In this document: positions 9,131 through 18,170 of the stretch, piece by piece
How positions within the stretch are numbered: the stretch's first letter is position 1
Layout of the letters: each line of letters starts with the position of its first letter
Notes under the pieces: model-generated
What the model saw: the letters and a program-made list of their open reading frames with translations, nothing else
Told to the model about the DNA's origin: nothing
Databases searched by the model: none
Position numbers and translations under genes: made by a program
Source: Tateyamaria sp947503385
Lineage (GTDB): Bacteria > Pseudomonadota > Alphaproteobacteria > Rhodobacterales > Rhodobacteraceae
Direction: 5' to 3'
DNA: 64,000 bases
NCBI RefSeq assembly: GCF_051195235.1
Contig: NZ_JBNFZM010000001.1
Span: forward strand, 868,001 to 932,000

Positions 9131-11115
9131 GCATCTTGTTGGGTGTGGACACGGGCGGAACCTATACGGACGCAGTTCTGATGCGTGGCGAAGAGGCCGT
9201 GATCGCGCGGGCCAAGGCGCTGACCACACGGGGAGATCTGGCCATCGGCGTGGGCGCGGCTGTGCGGGCGGTGCTGGCGTCGTCAGGTGTGGCGGCGGAG
9301 GAGATTGGCCTTGCATCCCTGTCCACGACATTGGCGACGAACGCGTTGGTCGAAGGGCAAGGCGGGCGTGGGGCGTTGATCTATGTAGGTTTTGACACGG
9401 TACCTGCGGATACGCCCGGTCTGGCCGAGGCGCTGGGTGATGATCCGGTCTGTGTGTTGGCCGGGGGGCACCGGCATGACGGGAGCGCCGCCGCGGTGTT
9501 GGACGAGGCGGCGCTGCTGTCGTTTTTGGAGGCGCAGCGGGGGGCAGTGAGTGGCTTTGCCGTGGCGGCACAATTTGCGACGCGGAACCCGGCCCATGAG
9601 CAGCGGGTGGCACAGTTGGTGCGCGAAATCACAGGCGCGCCGATCTCGGCCTCACATCAGTTGTCGTCCAAGCTGGGGGGGCCAAAGCGTGCGGTGACGG
9701 CCCTGCTGAACGCACGTCTGATCGGGATGATCGATACGCTGATCGGGCGGGCGCAGGATGTTCTGGCAACGCTGGGCATTTCCGCGCCTCTGATGGTGGT
9801 GCGAGGGGACGGGGCGCTGATGTCTGCGGCACAGGCGCGCGCGCGGCCAATCGAGACGATCCTGAGCGGGCCTGCGGCCTCTATCGTGGGGGCGCGTTGG
9901 CTGACCGGGGCGACGCACGCGCTGGTCAGTGATATCGGCGGAACGACAACAGATGTGGCCATGCTGCGTGATGGGCGGCCTGCGATTGACCCGATGGGCG
10001 CGCAAGTGGGTCAGCACCGCACCATGGTCGAGGCGGTGGCGATGCGCACGACAGGTCTGGGTGGTGACAGCGAGGTGCATTTCGTGGCCGAGGGGCTGAC
10101 AGGGGGTGTCACACTGGGACCGCGCCGCGTGGTGCCGGTGTCGCTGCTGGCGCACGAGGCCCCGGATGTGGTGTTGCCCGCACTGGAGGCGCAGGCGCGC
10201 AGCACGCTGCCGGGAGAGATGGATGGCCGGTTCGTGCGCGCGGTGCCCGGTGCGCGACGAGAAGGGTTGGGGCCGCGCGAGGCCGCGTTGCTGGATCGGA
10301 TTGGGGATGCGGTGCACCCGTTGGGCGATGTGTTGCGCGCTCGTGTGGAAATTGGCGCGCTGCGCCGGTTGGTGTCACGCGGTGTCGTGCAACTGTCCGC
10401 GCTGACGCCGTCGGATGCGGCCCATGTGTTGGGAGCGCTGGATACATGGGACGCGCGCGCGGCGGAATTGGCCTGTCACCTGTTCGGGCGTCGTCGGACG
10501 GGGGCCGGTGACCTGTTGTCCCCTGACCCGGAGCGCATGGCGCAGATGGTTGTGGATCAACTGACGCGGCAAACGGCAGTGGTTCTGTTGCAGGCTGGGC
10601 TGGCGGAGGACGGGTTGCCGTCTGATCTGGCAGAACATGTGTTGATGCAGCGGGGTCTGGCGCGGCCGGGTGGTGCGGTGCGGGTCGAGACAGGGCTGGC
10701 CGTGCCGGTGGTCGGCCTCGGCGCATCGGCGCGGACCTACTATCCAGCAGTGGGCGCGGTGTTGCGCACGTCGATGGAGCTGCCGGAGGACGGCGGCGTA
10801 GCGAACGCGATCGGCGCTGTGGTCGGTCGGGTCACGGTGCGCAAAAGCGGGACGATCACGTCGCCCGGCGAAGGGCAGTTCCGCGTGCATCTGCCGGGTG
10901 GTCTGGAAGATTTTTCGGATCAGGACGCCGCATTGGAGCGGTTGCAGTTGGTGCTGGAGGACGAGGCCAATACGGACGCGCGCTCCGCCGGGGCCGAAGA
11001 TGTCGAAATGCGGGTGCACCGTGACATCCGAACAGCACAAGCAGAGGCGCGGGAGGTGTTTGTCGAGGCGGTGCTGACGATCGAGGTGTCGGGCCGCCCG
11101 CGAGTCGCGGGCTGA
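9127..11115 (+). CDS. Hydantoinase/oxoprolinase family protein (HyuA-like)
   Basis: I chose the ATG at 9127 because it overlaps the queG stop and places the N-terminal nucleotide-binding motif at the start (MSILLGVDTGGTYTDAV). The 662-residue protein has the actin-like fold of the family: an N-terminal Hydant_A_N part, SGPAASIVGARWL, and the phosphate-binding DIGGTTTDVAML near residue 275. Relatives use ATP to open cyclic amides such as hydantoins or 5-oxoproline, usually with a HyuB partner. No hyuB gene is nearby, so activity or partner is uncertain. Confidence 0.85.
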   Translation: MSILLGVDTGGTYTDAVLMRGEEAVIARAKALTTRGDLAIGVGAAVRAVLASSGVAAEEIGLASLSTTLATNALVEGQGGRGALIYVGFDTVPADTPGLAEALGDDPVCVLAGGHRHDGSAAAVLDEAALLSFLEAQRGAVSGFAVAAQFATRNPAHEQRVAQLVREITGAPISASHQLSSKLGGPKRAVTALLNARLIGMIDTLIGRAQDVLATLGISAPLMVVRGDGALMSAAQARARPIETILSGPAASIVGARWLTGATHALVSDIGGTTTDVAMLRDGRPAIDPMGAQVGQHRTMVEAVAMRTTGLGGDSEVHFVAEGLTGGVTLGPRRVVPVSLLAHEAPDVVLPALEAQARSTLPGEMDGRFVRAVPGARREGLGPREAALLDRIGDAVHPLGDVLRARVEIGALRRLVSRGVVQLSALTPSDAAHVLGALDTWDARAAELACHLFGRRRTGAGDLLSPDPERMAQMVVDQLTRQTAVVLLQAGLAEDGLPSDLAEHVLMQRGLARPGGAVRVETGLAVPVVGLGASARTYYPAVGAVLRTSMELPEDGGVANAIGAVVGRVTVRKSGTITSPGEGQFRVHLPGGLEDFSDQDAALERLQLVLEDEANTDARSAGAEDVEMRVHRDIRTAQAEAREVFVEAVLTIEVSGRPRVAG

Positions 11116-11129
11116 CCCAAGGGGTACGG

Positions 11130-11636
11130 TTATTCCGCCGCGCGTTTGGGCAGTACCCAGTTTGGGCGTGGGAAGTGGCAGGTGTAGCCGTTTGGAATGC
11201 GTTCGAGGTAATCCTGATGCTCAGGCTCGGCTTCCCAAAAATCACCCACGGGTTCGACCTCGGTCACGACTTTGCCCGGCCAGATGCCCGATGCTTCGAC
11301 ATCCGCGATGGTGTCCAGTGCCACCTGCTTTTGCCTGTCGTCCACGTAGTAAATGGCTGACCGGTAGCTCAGCCCGCGATCATTGCCCTGCCGGTTCAGT
11401 GTGGTGGGGTCGTGGATTTGAAAGAAAAACTCCAACAGGTCCCGATAGGTGATCTGCGTGGGATCATAGATGATCTCGATCCCTTCCGCGTGCGTGCCGT
11501 GATTGCGGTAGGTCGCATTGGGTACGTCGCCCCCCGTGTAGCCGACGCGGGTGTTGATCACGCCGGGGCGTTTGCGGATCAGGTCCTGCATTCCCCAAAA
11601 GCATCCGCCTGCAAGCACTGCGCGTTCATGGCTCAT
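11130..11636 (-). CDS. msrA: Peptide methionine-S-sulfoxide reductase
   Basis: MsrA reduces the S epimer of methionine sulfoxide in proteins. The start ATG at 11634-11636 overlaps the msrB stop (ATGA). It puts the catalytic motif GGCFWG at residues 10-15 with nucleophile Cys12, as in the family. An upstream extension of 31 codons would only run into msrB. The 168-residue protein has YTGG, HAEGIEIIYDP and SYRSAIYYVDDRQ, all family motifs. No signal peptide is present, so it is cytoplasmic. It is convergent with the hydantoinase gene. Confidence 0.97.
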   Translation of the reverse strand: MSHERAVLAGGCFWGMQDLIRKRPGVINTRVGYTGGDVPNATYRNHGTHAEGIEIIYDPTQITYRDLLEFFFQIHDPTTLNRQGNDRGLSYRSAIYYVDDRQKQVALDTIADVEASGIWPGKVVTEVEPVGDFWEAEPEHQDYLERIPNGYTCHFPRPNWVLPKRAAE

Positions 11637-12076
11637 GCCACATCCTCCACTTGATCCAAGTATTTGCCGTAGCCTTCGGCTTCCATGTCGTCGCGGTGGA
11701 CGAAGCGGAGCGAGGCCGAGTTGATGCAATAGCGTAGCCCCCCGCGGTCGCGTGGGCCGTCCGGGAATACGTGGCCCAGATGGCTGTCGCCGTGTTTAGA
11801 CCGCACTTCGGTGCGGATCATGCCGTGGGTGGTGTCGTGATGTTCGGTCACGTTGTCGATGGGTTTGGTAAAGGACGGCCAGCCGCACCCCGATTCATAT
11901 TTGTCGGACGAGGCGAACAACGGCTCGCCAGATACGATATCGACGTAAATGCCCGGCTCTTTGTTGGCGAGCAGTTTGCCTGTGCCGGGACGTTCCGTGC
12001 CGCTTTGCTGGGTGACGCGGAATTCTTCGGGCGACAGGGTCGCAATCACGTCCGGGTTTTTGAAATATGTCGTCAT
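11633..12076 (-). CDS. msrB: Peptide methionine-R-sulfoxide reductase, zinc-free type
   Basis: MsrB reduces the R epimer of methionine sulfoxide and here is the first gene of an msrB-msrA operon. The 147-residue protein has the catalytic Cys117 in RYCINSASLRF and a likely resolving Cys64 in SGCGWPSF. The two CxxC pairs that hold zinc in E. coli MsrB are missing: the aligned positions are Asp46/Ser49 and Ser93/Gly96. Zinc-free MsrB forms are known. HLGHVFPDGP carries active-site His residues. Cytoplasmic, since no signal is visible. Confidence 0.96.
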   Translation of the reverse strand: MTTYFKNPDVIATLSPEEFRVTQQSGTERPGTGKLLANKEPGIYVDIVSGEPLFASSDKYESGCGWPSFTKPIDNVTEHHDTTHGMIRTEVRSKHGDSHLGHVFPDGPRDRGGLRYCINSASLRFVHRDDMEAEGYGKYLDQVEDVA

Positions 12077-12167
12077 GTTGCCCCCTCGCAGTTCTTCGGC
12101 TGTAGAGCATCATATAGGTGCGCAGGTGCTGGCGGGAAGGTCGGCCACTGAAATACGTACAAACGCA

Positions 12168-12199
12168 AAAAGGCCGGGCGCTGCCTGCGCCCAGCCTTT
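12168..12199 (-). terminator. Rho-independent terminator after the YjbE-like gene
   Basis: The arms AAAGGC-CG-GGCGC and GCGCC-CA-GCCTTT pair around a short loop with one internal mismatch. Read on the minus strand, the hairpin is followed by a run of T (CCTTTTTG). It lies 23 bp after the stop of the minus-strand YjbE-like gene, at the end of the polysaccharide block, and would separate it from msrB. Confidence 0.8.
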
Positions 12200-12221
12200 G
12201 TACCGCGTCGCGGTGTGTCGA

Positions 12222-12419
12222 TTACTCGACGACGACGTTTGTTGTTGTGACGGAACCGTCGTCCGCAACCGCAACGACCACAGTGGCAACGATGATGCCA
12301 GCGATCACTTGCGTGGAGATGATGGAACCTGCAACCAGCTCACCCTGAGCCGATGCGGATGTAACGCCCAGGCCGGCGACGGACAGGGCGAGTGCGGAAG
12401 CTGCAAAAAACTTTTTCAT
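12222..12419 (-). CDS. Small secreted protein, YjbE-like
   Basis: I chose the ATG at 12417-12419, which gives a signal peptide at once (MKKFFAASALALSVAGLGVTS, likely cleaved after ASA). The 65-residue precursor yields about 40 mature residues rich in Val, Ile, Ala and Thr, with a hydrophobic centre. It lies directly after the YjbF- and YjbH-like genes. E. coli yjbEFGH/gfcABCD operons likewise carry a tiny secreted protein of low complexity. The assignment rests on size, composition and neighbours rather than on residue identity. It probably takes part in export or surface attachment of polysaccharide. Confidence 0.65.
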   Translation of the reverse strand: MKKFFAASALALSVAGLGVTSASAQGELVAGSIISTQVIAGIIVATVVVAVADDGSVTTTNVVVE

Positions 12420-12517
12420 ATCTGCGTTCTCTCGAGATTTGAGCGTAGAAGTGCTCTTTGACGTTGGGAAACAACTAGCACCGTGTGGCTTTATTCGCAA
12501 GAACGGTGCAGATTCGG

Positions 12518-13216
12518 TTACTTCTTTTTCAGGACACGTGTGGCCATATAGCCAATATTTTCACCAATCCACTGGTTTGTCTGCCAAACATGTCCATCAC
12601 GTGTGTCGACATAGTACTGATTTTCGATGCGCACACCGTTGTCTCCGACGCAGGTTTCGCTCAGCAATTCGACTGGAAATGTGCGCTCGACGATCTCGAG
12701 GGTCTGGCGCCCCATGCTTTGACCGGTGCAGGTAAAGTCGTGGCGCACCACCCCTTCGGCAGAGGTTTGAATATCGAGGCGCAGGGGCCAGTTGTCCGCT
12801 GCGCGACCGTTGACAAAGGCGATGGAGCCGCGTCGGTCCGTAGACGTGACATCGTCGCCCAGTCCGCGCGAGGCGATGATAACACCAGACCGCAGGGTCA
12901 GTTGCGTCCCGTCGCCCGTACGCCAGATATCAAGCTGTCCAAGCGTGGCATCCTGACGGGTTATCAATGGAACCAGATAGGCCAGCCCGTCCCGCTTTGG
13001 CACGGTGACCTCAAGCGATGGAACCGTCAGCCCATCAAGCAGCGCGCGCGTTACATTGGGCAGTTCGGGAGGGTCCTGAAACAGGCCGTTCTGAAGCGAT
13101 CCGACAACAGTCAGATAGCGCCCGGTCTGCGAACTGACGACGTCCGTGCCACCGGCGCAGCCCGAGATGAGGCCCGCCAGCACAAAGGCTGCTGCAAAGC
13201 GTGCTTTTGCTGTCAT
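12518..13216 (-). CDS. yjbF: YjbF/GfcB-like outer-membrane lipoprotein
   Basis: The ATG at 13214-13216 gives a lipoprotein signal with lipobox LISGC (Cys at residue 20), so the mature protein should be lipid-anchored in the envelope. The 232-residue protein matches the YjbF (GfcB) family in size. It has features such as DIWRTGDGTQLTLRSGVIIASRGLGDD and a late IENQYYVDTRDGHVWQTNQW segment. The gene starts 5 bp after the yjbH stop and is followed by the YjbE-like gene. In E. coli this set is linked to exopolysaccharide production. A possible alternative start is five codons upstream. Confidence 0.85.
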   Translation of the reverse strand: MTAKARFAAAFVLAGLISGCAGGTDVVSSQTGRYLTVVGSLQNGLFQDPPELPNVTRALLDGLTVPSLEVTVPKRDGLAYLVPLITRQDATLGQLDIWRTGDGTQLTLRSGVIIASRGLGDDVTSTDRRGSIAFVNGRAADNWPLRLDIQTSAEGVVRHDFTCTGQSMGRQTLEIVERTFPVELLSETCVGDNGVRIENQYYVDTRDGHVWQTNQWIGENIGYMATRVLKKK

Positions 13217-13221
13217 CGTCC

Positions 13222-15387
13222 TTACTCCCATACCCGGCCCCAATCTTCGCGCAGGGCGCGCGCGTCCGCATCGCGCAGTTGCGGATAGAGCCGGTTCGGC
13301 ACCGACAGGCGCGCCCCGCCGTCCCGTTGGATGGGCCGGATCGGGAAGGTGGCCGATTGCGTCGTCGGTTGCCCTGTCAGCCATTGCAACGGGATGGAGA
13401 TGCGGATGCCCTTGTCAAAGGAGCCTTCGCCGAACTCTTCGGAGGTGGCATCGGTGAGCGTAAAAAAGCCGCCAACGCTCCACCCGTTCTTGAACGTGCG
13501 ATCGACTGAGAAGGTCGCGCCGTAGTCCCCGGCGAGGTAGCGCCCGACATCTACCTGCCCGACATAGCCGCCGCCAAAGTCGTAATAGGCCGACACGTGC
13601 CCGGTAAAGATGTCGTAGTCCTGAAAGCCGAACTGCTGGTCAAAGTCGCGCTGGCGGGCGTAGTTCGCCTCAACCCCAAGAGCCAGTCGGCTGTCGGTGG
13701 GTTGCCAGAGCAATTCGCCTGACACACCGCCGAACATCTGTTCGAGATAACCGGCTGTCAGGCGGGCATAGGTGTTTTTGCCTGCTTTCCACTGACGGTT
13801 CACATAGAGGGTTTCGATTGTCGTATCGCCCTCTTGTGCAAAGAGCGGCGCACTGGTGCGCACAGCGGGCAGTTTCGACGGCGAGGTTGCCGTGTCTTCG
13901 ACGTTGCCCACCAGACGGTGACGCAGTTCGCCCGCAATCAGCCAGCCCGGCGCGGGCCGGAATTCGCCTGTCAATGCGATGCCTGCATCCACGCGCACCG
14001 GCTCTTCCACATCAAAGAAGCTGGGGCGGACAAAGGGACCGATTGCCCAGCTGAACCGCGGGTACAGCCCCTCGGGGACATAGGTGTCAGGGGCGGTGTC
14101 GCTGGGTGCGCTGTCCAGTGCCGTCCGCGCCAAAAGCAGATCAGCGGCACCCGGCTGGAACTCCAGCTGCTCCAGATCACTGCGGCTGAGCGACACTCGT
14201 GTGACCGGGATACTGCCCTGCATCAGGATGATGTCGAACGTGTCCACCGTGGCGGGCATCGTTGCGGTCAGCAGGCGCGCGGTCCGGCCAATTGCGATGG
14301 CATTGTTGGTATAGCGTTGCGAGGACACACGCGCCTCGACCCGCGCGGTTGACAGCAGCGTCAGGCTTTCGAGGCGGATGCCGTCCTCGCGCAGGAGCGG
14401 TTCAATCACCGGGCCAAGCTGTTCGGTCACCTTGCCTTTGGCGGGGGCCCATCCGGTCGAATAGGCTTCGGGGGCCGCCGCGCGGTCCGGGCGTGTGATC
14501 ACAGGGCGTGGCCCGGCGAGCGTAAAGGCGCGCGGTGGTGCCTTAGGATTGGTCACAAGCTGGGCGCTGACCCCAAGCTCTTCTCCATAGAGGTAGTAGC
14601 CGCCGACGCGCAGGAACCGGCTGACCTGATATTCGGCACCGATGTTAATGCGTGAACTGCGTTCGAAAACGTCGCGGGATGTTTCGGGCGCGTAGGCGTC
14701 GCTGGAGTATTCCAGTTTCACCCCGAATTTGTCATTCACCTGCCATTCGATGCCGCCAAAGGGTGCCGCCGGTCCACGGAACCATTGATCGGTCGAGGGC
14801 GATCCGCCGTTGTCGTTGGGATCAAAAGCGGGCCGGCTGCCGCTGAACGGTGCGCCGATGTCGCCCAATTGGCCCAGACGTCCCCAGCCAAGACCAGCGG
14901 TGACCTTGATCCGGCCAGGCAGGCTGAGCGGTTGGTCAAAATTCTTGGTCGCGACCACGTATTCCGCCGCATAGATGCCGGTGCCCGCGAGGTCCTGTAG
15001 CCCGACCGAGATCGCGGGACGAATGCGCCCTTCGCGCGCCAGCAGAAACCGGGCGTCAAAGCTGCGGTCGCGGTAGGTCTCAAACCCGTCGGAGTTCCAG
15101 TCCTGCAAGCTGATGTAACGGAACGAGCCGGAAATGCGGGGCGAGAATTGAAACGTGACATTGGTCCGGGTCTGACCCCCAAAGCTGGAGACGCTAAAGG
15201 CCAGTGTTCCGTCTGGCAGCGCCTCGCCGCTGGGCATATCGATCAGGCCGGGCACGCCGTAAAAGTTCAATGTGGGTGACGGTGGTGCGGCAGCATCTTC
15301 GGCGTAAGAAAGCGCAGGGGCGGTGATGAGCGCAGCCGCGGCGGCAACAGCTTTTGTCCATTTCCAGTGGCGCGCAATGTCCGTCAC
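13222..15387 (-). CDS. yjbH: YjbH/GfcD-like outer-membrane polysaccharide protein
   Basis: The best start is GTG at 15385-15387: it has an AGGGG ribosome site at proper spacing and is followed by a signal peptide (residues about 1-28, ending ALSYA). The 721-residue protein begins its mature part with PTLNFYGVPGLIDMPSGEAL, the hallmark of YjbH-family proteins. It then alternates short strands rich in Tyr, Gly and Arg, as in beta-barrels, and ends with SIPLQWLTG. It is likely an outer-membrane component of polysaccharide export. The genes for capD upstream and yjbF downstream are on the same strand. Confidence 0.9.
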   Translation of the reverse strand: MTDIARHWKWTKAVAAAAALITAPALSYAEDAAAPPSPTLNFYGVPGLIDMPSGEALPDGTLAFSVSSFGGQTRTNVTFQFSPRISGSFRYISLQDWNSDGFETYRDRSFDARFLLAREGRIRPAISVGLQDLAGTGIYAAEYVVATKNFDQPLSLPGRIKVTAGLGWGRLGQLGDIGAPFSGSRPAFDPNDNGGSPSTDQWFRGPAAPFGGIEWQVNDKFGVKLEYSSDAYAPETSRDVFERSSRINIGAEYQVSRFLRVGGYYLYGEELGVSAQLVTNPKAPPRAFTLAGPRPVITRPDRAAAPEAYSTGWAPAKGKVTEQLGPVIEPLLREDGIRLESLTLLSTARVEARVSSQRYTNNAIAIGRTARLLTATMPATVDTFDIILMQGSIPVTRVSLSRSDLEQLEFQPGAADLLLARTALDSAPSDTAPDTYVPEGLYPRFSWAIGPFVRPSFFDVEEPVRVDAGIALTGEFRPAPGWLIAGELRHRLVGNVEDTATSPSKLPAVRTSAPLFAQEGDTTIETLYVNRQWKAGKNTYARLTAGYLEQMFGGVSGELLWQPTDSRLALGVEANYARQRDFDQQFGFQDYDIFTGHVSAYYDFGGGYVGQVDVGRYLAGDYGATFSVDRTFKNGWSVGGFFTLTDATSEEFGEGSFDKGIRISIPLQWLTGQPTTQSATFPIRPIQRDGGARLSVPNRLYPQLRDADARALREDWGRVWE

Positions 15388-15487
15388 GTGTGTGTCCCCT
15401 TTGTCTTGGCTCACGTTAGACCACGGCCTGCAAAACCGCACAACGGCGCGCGTGCGTTTCTGGCGACGTCATGCCGGAGCGCGGCAT

Positions 15488-17392
15488 TCAGGATACAGGG
15501 TTTGCACGGTCCGCGGGGTCGGCATCTGCGGAGGGGCGTCGATATCCATCCACCCAGCGTGTCACCACAGCCCGTGCAGCGTCGTCGTCGCTGGCGGCCA
15601 GTGCAGCGCGCAGGGCGCGCAGGACCGACGCGATTTCGATCTCGCTCAGCCCATCCTCGACGGTAAAGAAGATTTTGCGGTGTCCCGTGCCGATCAAGGA
15701 GCCGCTCAACGTCAACTCCTCGGTCATCTTTTCGCCGGGGCGCAGGCCGGTGAATTCGATCTCGATATCACCGTCCGGGTTTTGTGCGTCACGCACCGTG
15801 TAGCCCGCGCTTTCGATAACCTGCCGGGCCAGTTGCTCAATGCGTACGGGCTTGCCCATGTCCAGAACGAACACCTCGCCGCCCGTTGCCATTGCACCGG
15901 CCCGCAACACCAGGTGGACCGCCTCCTGCACTGTCATAAAAAAGCGCGACACGTCGGGATGCGTCACGGTCAGCGGACCGCCGCGGCGCAGCTGATCCTG
16001 AAACAGCGGCACCACCGACCCGGACGATCCCAGAACATTGCCAAAGCGCACAATGGAAAACACCAGCTTGTTGGGTTTTGCGATGCGCATTGCGATGTCC
16101 TGCACGACCAGTTCAGCCAGCCGTTTGGACGCCCCCATGATGTTGGTGGGCCGCACGGCCTTGTCCGAAGAGATCAGCACAAACCGTTCGATACCCGCTG
16201 CGGCGGCTTCGCTCACCAGCGTGTGGGTGCCCAGCACATTGTTGGCAAGACCGGCCAATGGGTTTTCCTCGACCAAGGGTACGTGTTTGTAGGCGGCGGC
16301 GTGCAGCACAACCTGAACCTTGTGTTCCTGCAAGGCGCGGCGCACCTGCCGCGGATCGGTGACCGAGCCCAGCAAGGGGACAATGGCGATCCCGCTGCCC
16401 TCGGCCATTTGCTTGATTTCCTGATGCACCTGATAAAGAGCCAGTTCGCTCAGCTCGTAGAGCACGATCTTGGAGGGGCCGCATTCCAGCACCTGACGGC
16501 ACAGTTCGGACCCGATTGACCCGCCTGCGCCCGACACCAGAACGTTGCGCCCGAAATAGGCCGCCGCATCCGATCCCGGCGCGGTGCTGACTTCGTCACG
16601 GTTGAGAAAGCGGCTGACATGGACGGGCGTCAGCTTGTTCAACAGTTCTTCTTCGCCGATCAGCTGTGAAAAGGATGGCAGGGTCTGCACCTCAAGGCCC
16701 ATCTTTTCCAGACGACGGGCAATCTGCACCTGCTTGGGTTGGGACTGTGACGGCATGGCGAGCAGTACCCGGTGGATCTGCTTTTCTGCGACGATCTCGG
16801 CGATGCGCACGGGGCTGTGCACCGGCAGTCGAAGGACAAACTGACCCTGAAGGGCCTGATTGTCGTCGACAAAGGCGACGGGTTCGATGAACTCGTGATT
16901 GCGGAGCGCAGAAACCAGTTGCATCCCCGTGGTGCCCGCGCCGTAGATCAAAACGCGACAGCGGTCCGCACCGCTGCGATACACCGCGAGGACGATTTGC
17001 AGCAGGATTGCACGGCTGAGCGCCGAAAAGACAAAGTAAGTGATGCCGAACACAATCTGCGTACTTAGCGGGACGGTCGGTTTGATCAGCGATGTCAGAA
17101 CCACTGATACAAGCGTCAACAGCCCGGCAAAAATGGCCGTTTGCCCGACTGAACTGGCCTCATAATCGTTCAGCGTTGTGGTGCTGATACCCAGCCAAAG
17201 CGAAAGGCCCGCAGCAGCGGCCATGACAAAGGGCAGTTCCGGCAGATAGGCCTGCAACAGTGCCATGGATCCGCCCAGCGGCGCTTGCAAGCTGAAGGCA
17301 AACAAGAGCGACATTGGCACCAGCAAACAATCGAGTGCAACAAACACATTTCGTTTTTGGCGCCGCGACATCGATTTCAGCAGTTCTAACAT
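15488..17392 (-). CDS. Nucleoside-diphosphate-sugar dehydratase, CapD/WbpM type
   Basis: This 634-residue membrane protein has about four N-terminal transmembrane helices (within residues 14-110), then a CoA-binding-like Rossmann domain (RVLIYGAGTTGMQL). A larger SDR domain follows, with VSGAGGSIGSELC (NAD-binding) near residue 295. The MGASK motif carries the catalytic Lys and Met in place of the usual YxxxK, as in UDP-GlcNAc 4,6-dehydratases WbpM and FlaA1. Such enzymes start synthesis of deoxy-amino sugars for surface polysaccharide. The neighbours (sugar transferase, glycosyltransferase, yjbHF) fit this. It is separated from the sugar transferase by 157 bp, which could hold its own promoter. 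Confidence 0.93.
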   Translation of the reverse strand: MLELLKSMSRRQKRNVFVALDCLLVPMSLLFAFSLQAPLGGSMALLQAYLPELPFVMAAAAGLSLWLGISTTTLNDYEASSVGQTAIFAGLLTLVSVVLTSLIKPTVPLSTQIVFGITYFVFSALSRAILLQIVLAVYRSGADRCRVLIYGAGTTGMQLVSALRNHEFIEPVAFVDDNQALQGQFVLRLPVHSPVRIAEIVAEKQIHRVLLAMPSQSQPKQVQIARRLEKMGLEVQTLPSFSQLIGEEELLNKLTPVHVSRFLNRDEVSTAPGSDAAAYFGRNVLVSGAGGSIGSELCRQVLECGPSKIVLYELSELALYQVHQEIKQMAEGSGIAIVPLLGSVTDPRQVRRALQEHKVQVVLHAAAYKHVPLVEENPLAGLANNVLGTHTLVSEAAAAGIERFVLISSDKAVRPTNIMGASKRLAELVVQDIAMRIAKPNKLVFSIVRFGNVLGSSGSVVPLFQDQLRRGGPLTVTHPDVSRFFMTVQEAVHLVLRAGAMATGGEVFVLDMGKPVRIEQLARQVIESAGYTVRDAQNPDGDIEIEFTGLRPGEKMTEELTLSGSLIGTGHRKIFFTVEDGLSEIEIASVLRALRAALAASDDDAARAVVTRWVDGYRRPSADADPADRANPVS

Positions 17393-17549
17393 ACAGTCCC
17401 CCCGCCGGTCCCGTACGGCGCAGTGCAGTTACCGTTACACAGCATTTGGTTCAATTTATAGGTGATTGTTTCGCGCACCCCTCAGTCGGCGAAAAATCGT
17501 GTGGCAAATGCGCAATTATGCGTCACTTCCCGCAGTGGTGGAAATCGGC

Positions 17550-18170
17550 TTAGTTGTTGTTTTTGCGGCGAAACAGATTGCCAATGGTCTGGAACACCAG
17601 ATCGAAATCGTAACAGGTGTTCTGATGCCGCTGGTAGATCAGGTCCAGCCGTGCCTTGCGGGGCACGCAAATGCGGCAATAGACGTCATCGGTCTGTTCT
17701 GGTGTCTCGCACCGGGCCAGCAGCCGGTCCTCGTGTTTGTGAAAGCGGATCGTGGCAAGGCCGGTCACACCCGGTCGTGACCGCAGCACTTCGGCGTATA
17801 GATCGGGGAACCGTTTCACATATTCGCGCAGCGGCGGGCGCGGCCCGACAAAGCTGAGATCGCCCTTGAGGATATTCCAGAGCTGCGGAAACTCGTCCAG
17901 CCGCTTGGCCCGCAGTCTTGCCCCCATGGGCGTGATTCGCGCCTGCTTATGCGCGCCTGACACCCCCTGATCATCATCGACTACAGTCATGGTGCGGAAT
18001 TTGACAAGGCCAAACGGTGTGTCTGGCCCCTTCATCCGTTCGGCCACGTAAAAGATCGGCCGCCCCTGTTCGCGCCAGATGCGCCAGATCAGCCAAAGGA
18101 TGATCGGGCCGAGAATCACAACCAGCAGGCTGGCAAAGAACAGGTCGAAAATCCGTTTGCGCCAAGTCAT
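17550..18170 (-). CDS. Initiating sugar transferase (undecaprenyl-phosphate sugar phosphotransferase)
   Basis: The start at 18168-18170 overlaps the upstream epimerase stop (ATGA); a frame starting eight codons earlier is less likely. The 206-residue protein has one hydrophobic helix near residues 8-30, then the bacterial sugar transferase core: VKFRTMTV, RLDEFPQLWNILKGDLSFVG, PRPP and SRPGVTGLA. These enzymes place the first sugar-phosphate on the lipid carrier at the inner membrane, starting each polysaccharide repeat. It is the last gene of the tightly overlapping 18.0-20.6 kb set. Confidence 0.94.
   Translation of the reverse strand: MTWRKRIFDLFFASLLVVILGPIILWLIWRIWREQGRPIFYVAERMKGPDTPFGLVKFRTMTVVDDDQGVSGAHKQARITPMGARLRAKRLDEFPQLWNILKGDLSFVGPRPPLREYVKRFPDLYAEVLRSRPGVTGLATIRFHKHEDRLLARCETPEQTDDVYCRICVPRKARLDLIYQRHQNTCYDFDLVFQTIGNLFRRKNNN

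Noticed and set aside
15323..16519. 398-codon plus-strand frame opposite yjbH start and capD
   Set aside because: Antisense to capD, which has clear SDR motifs; the frame is His/Gly-rich filler.
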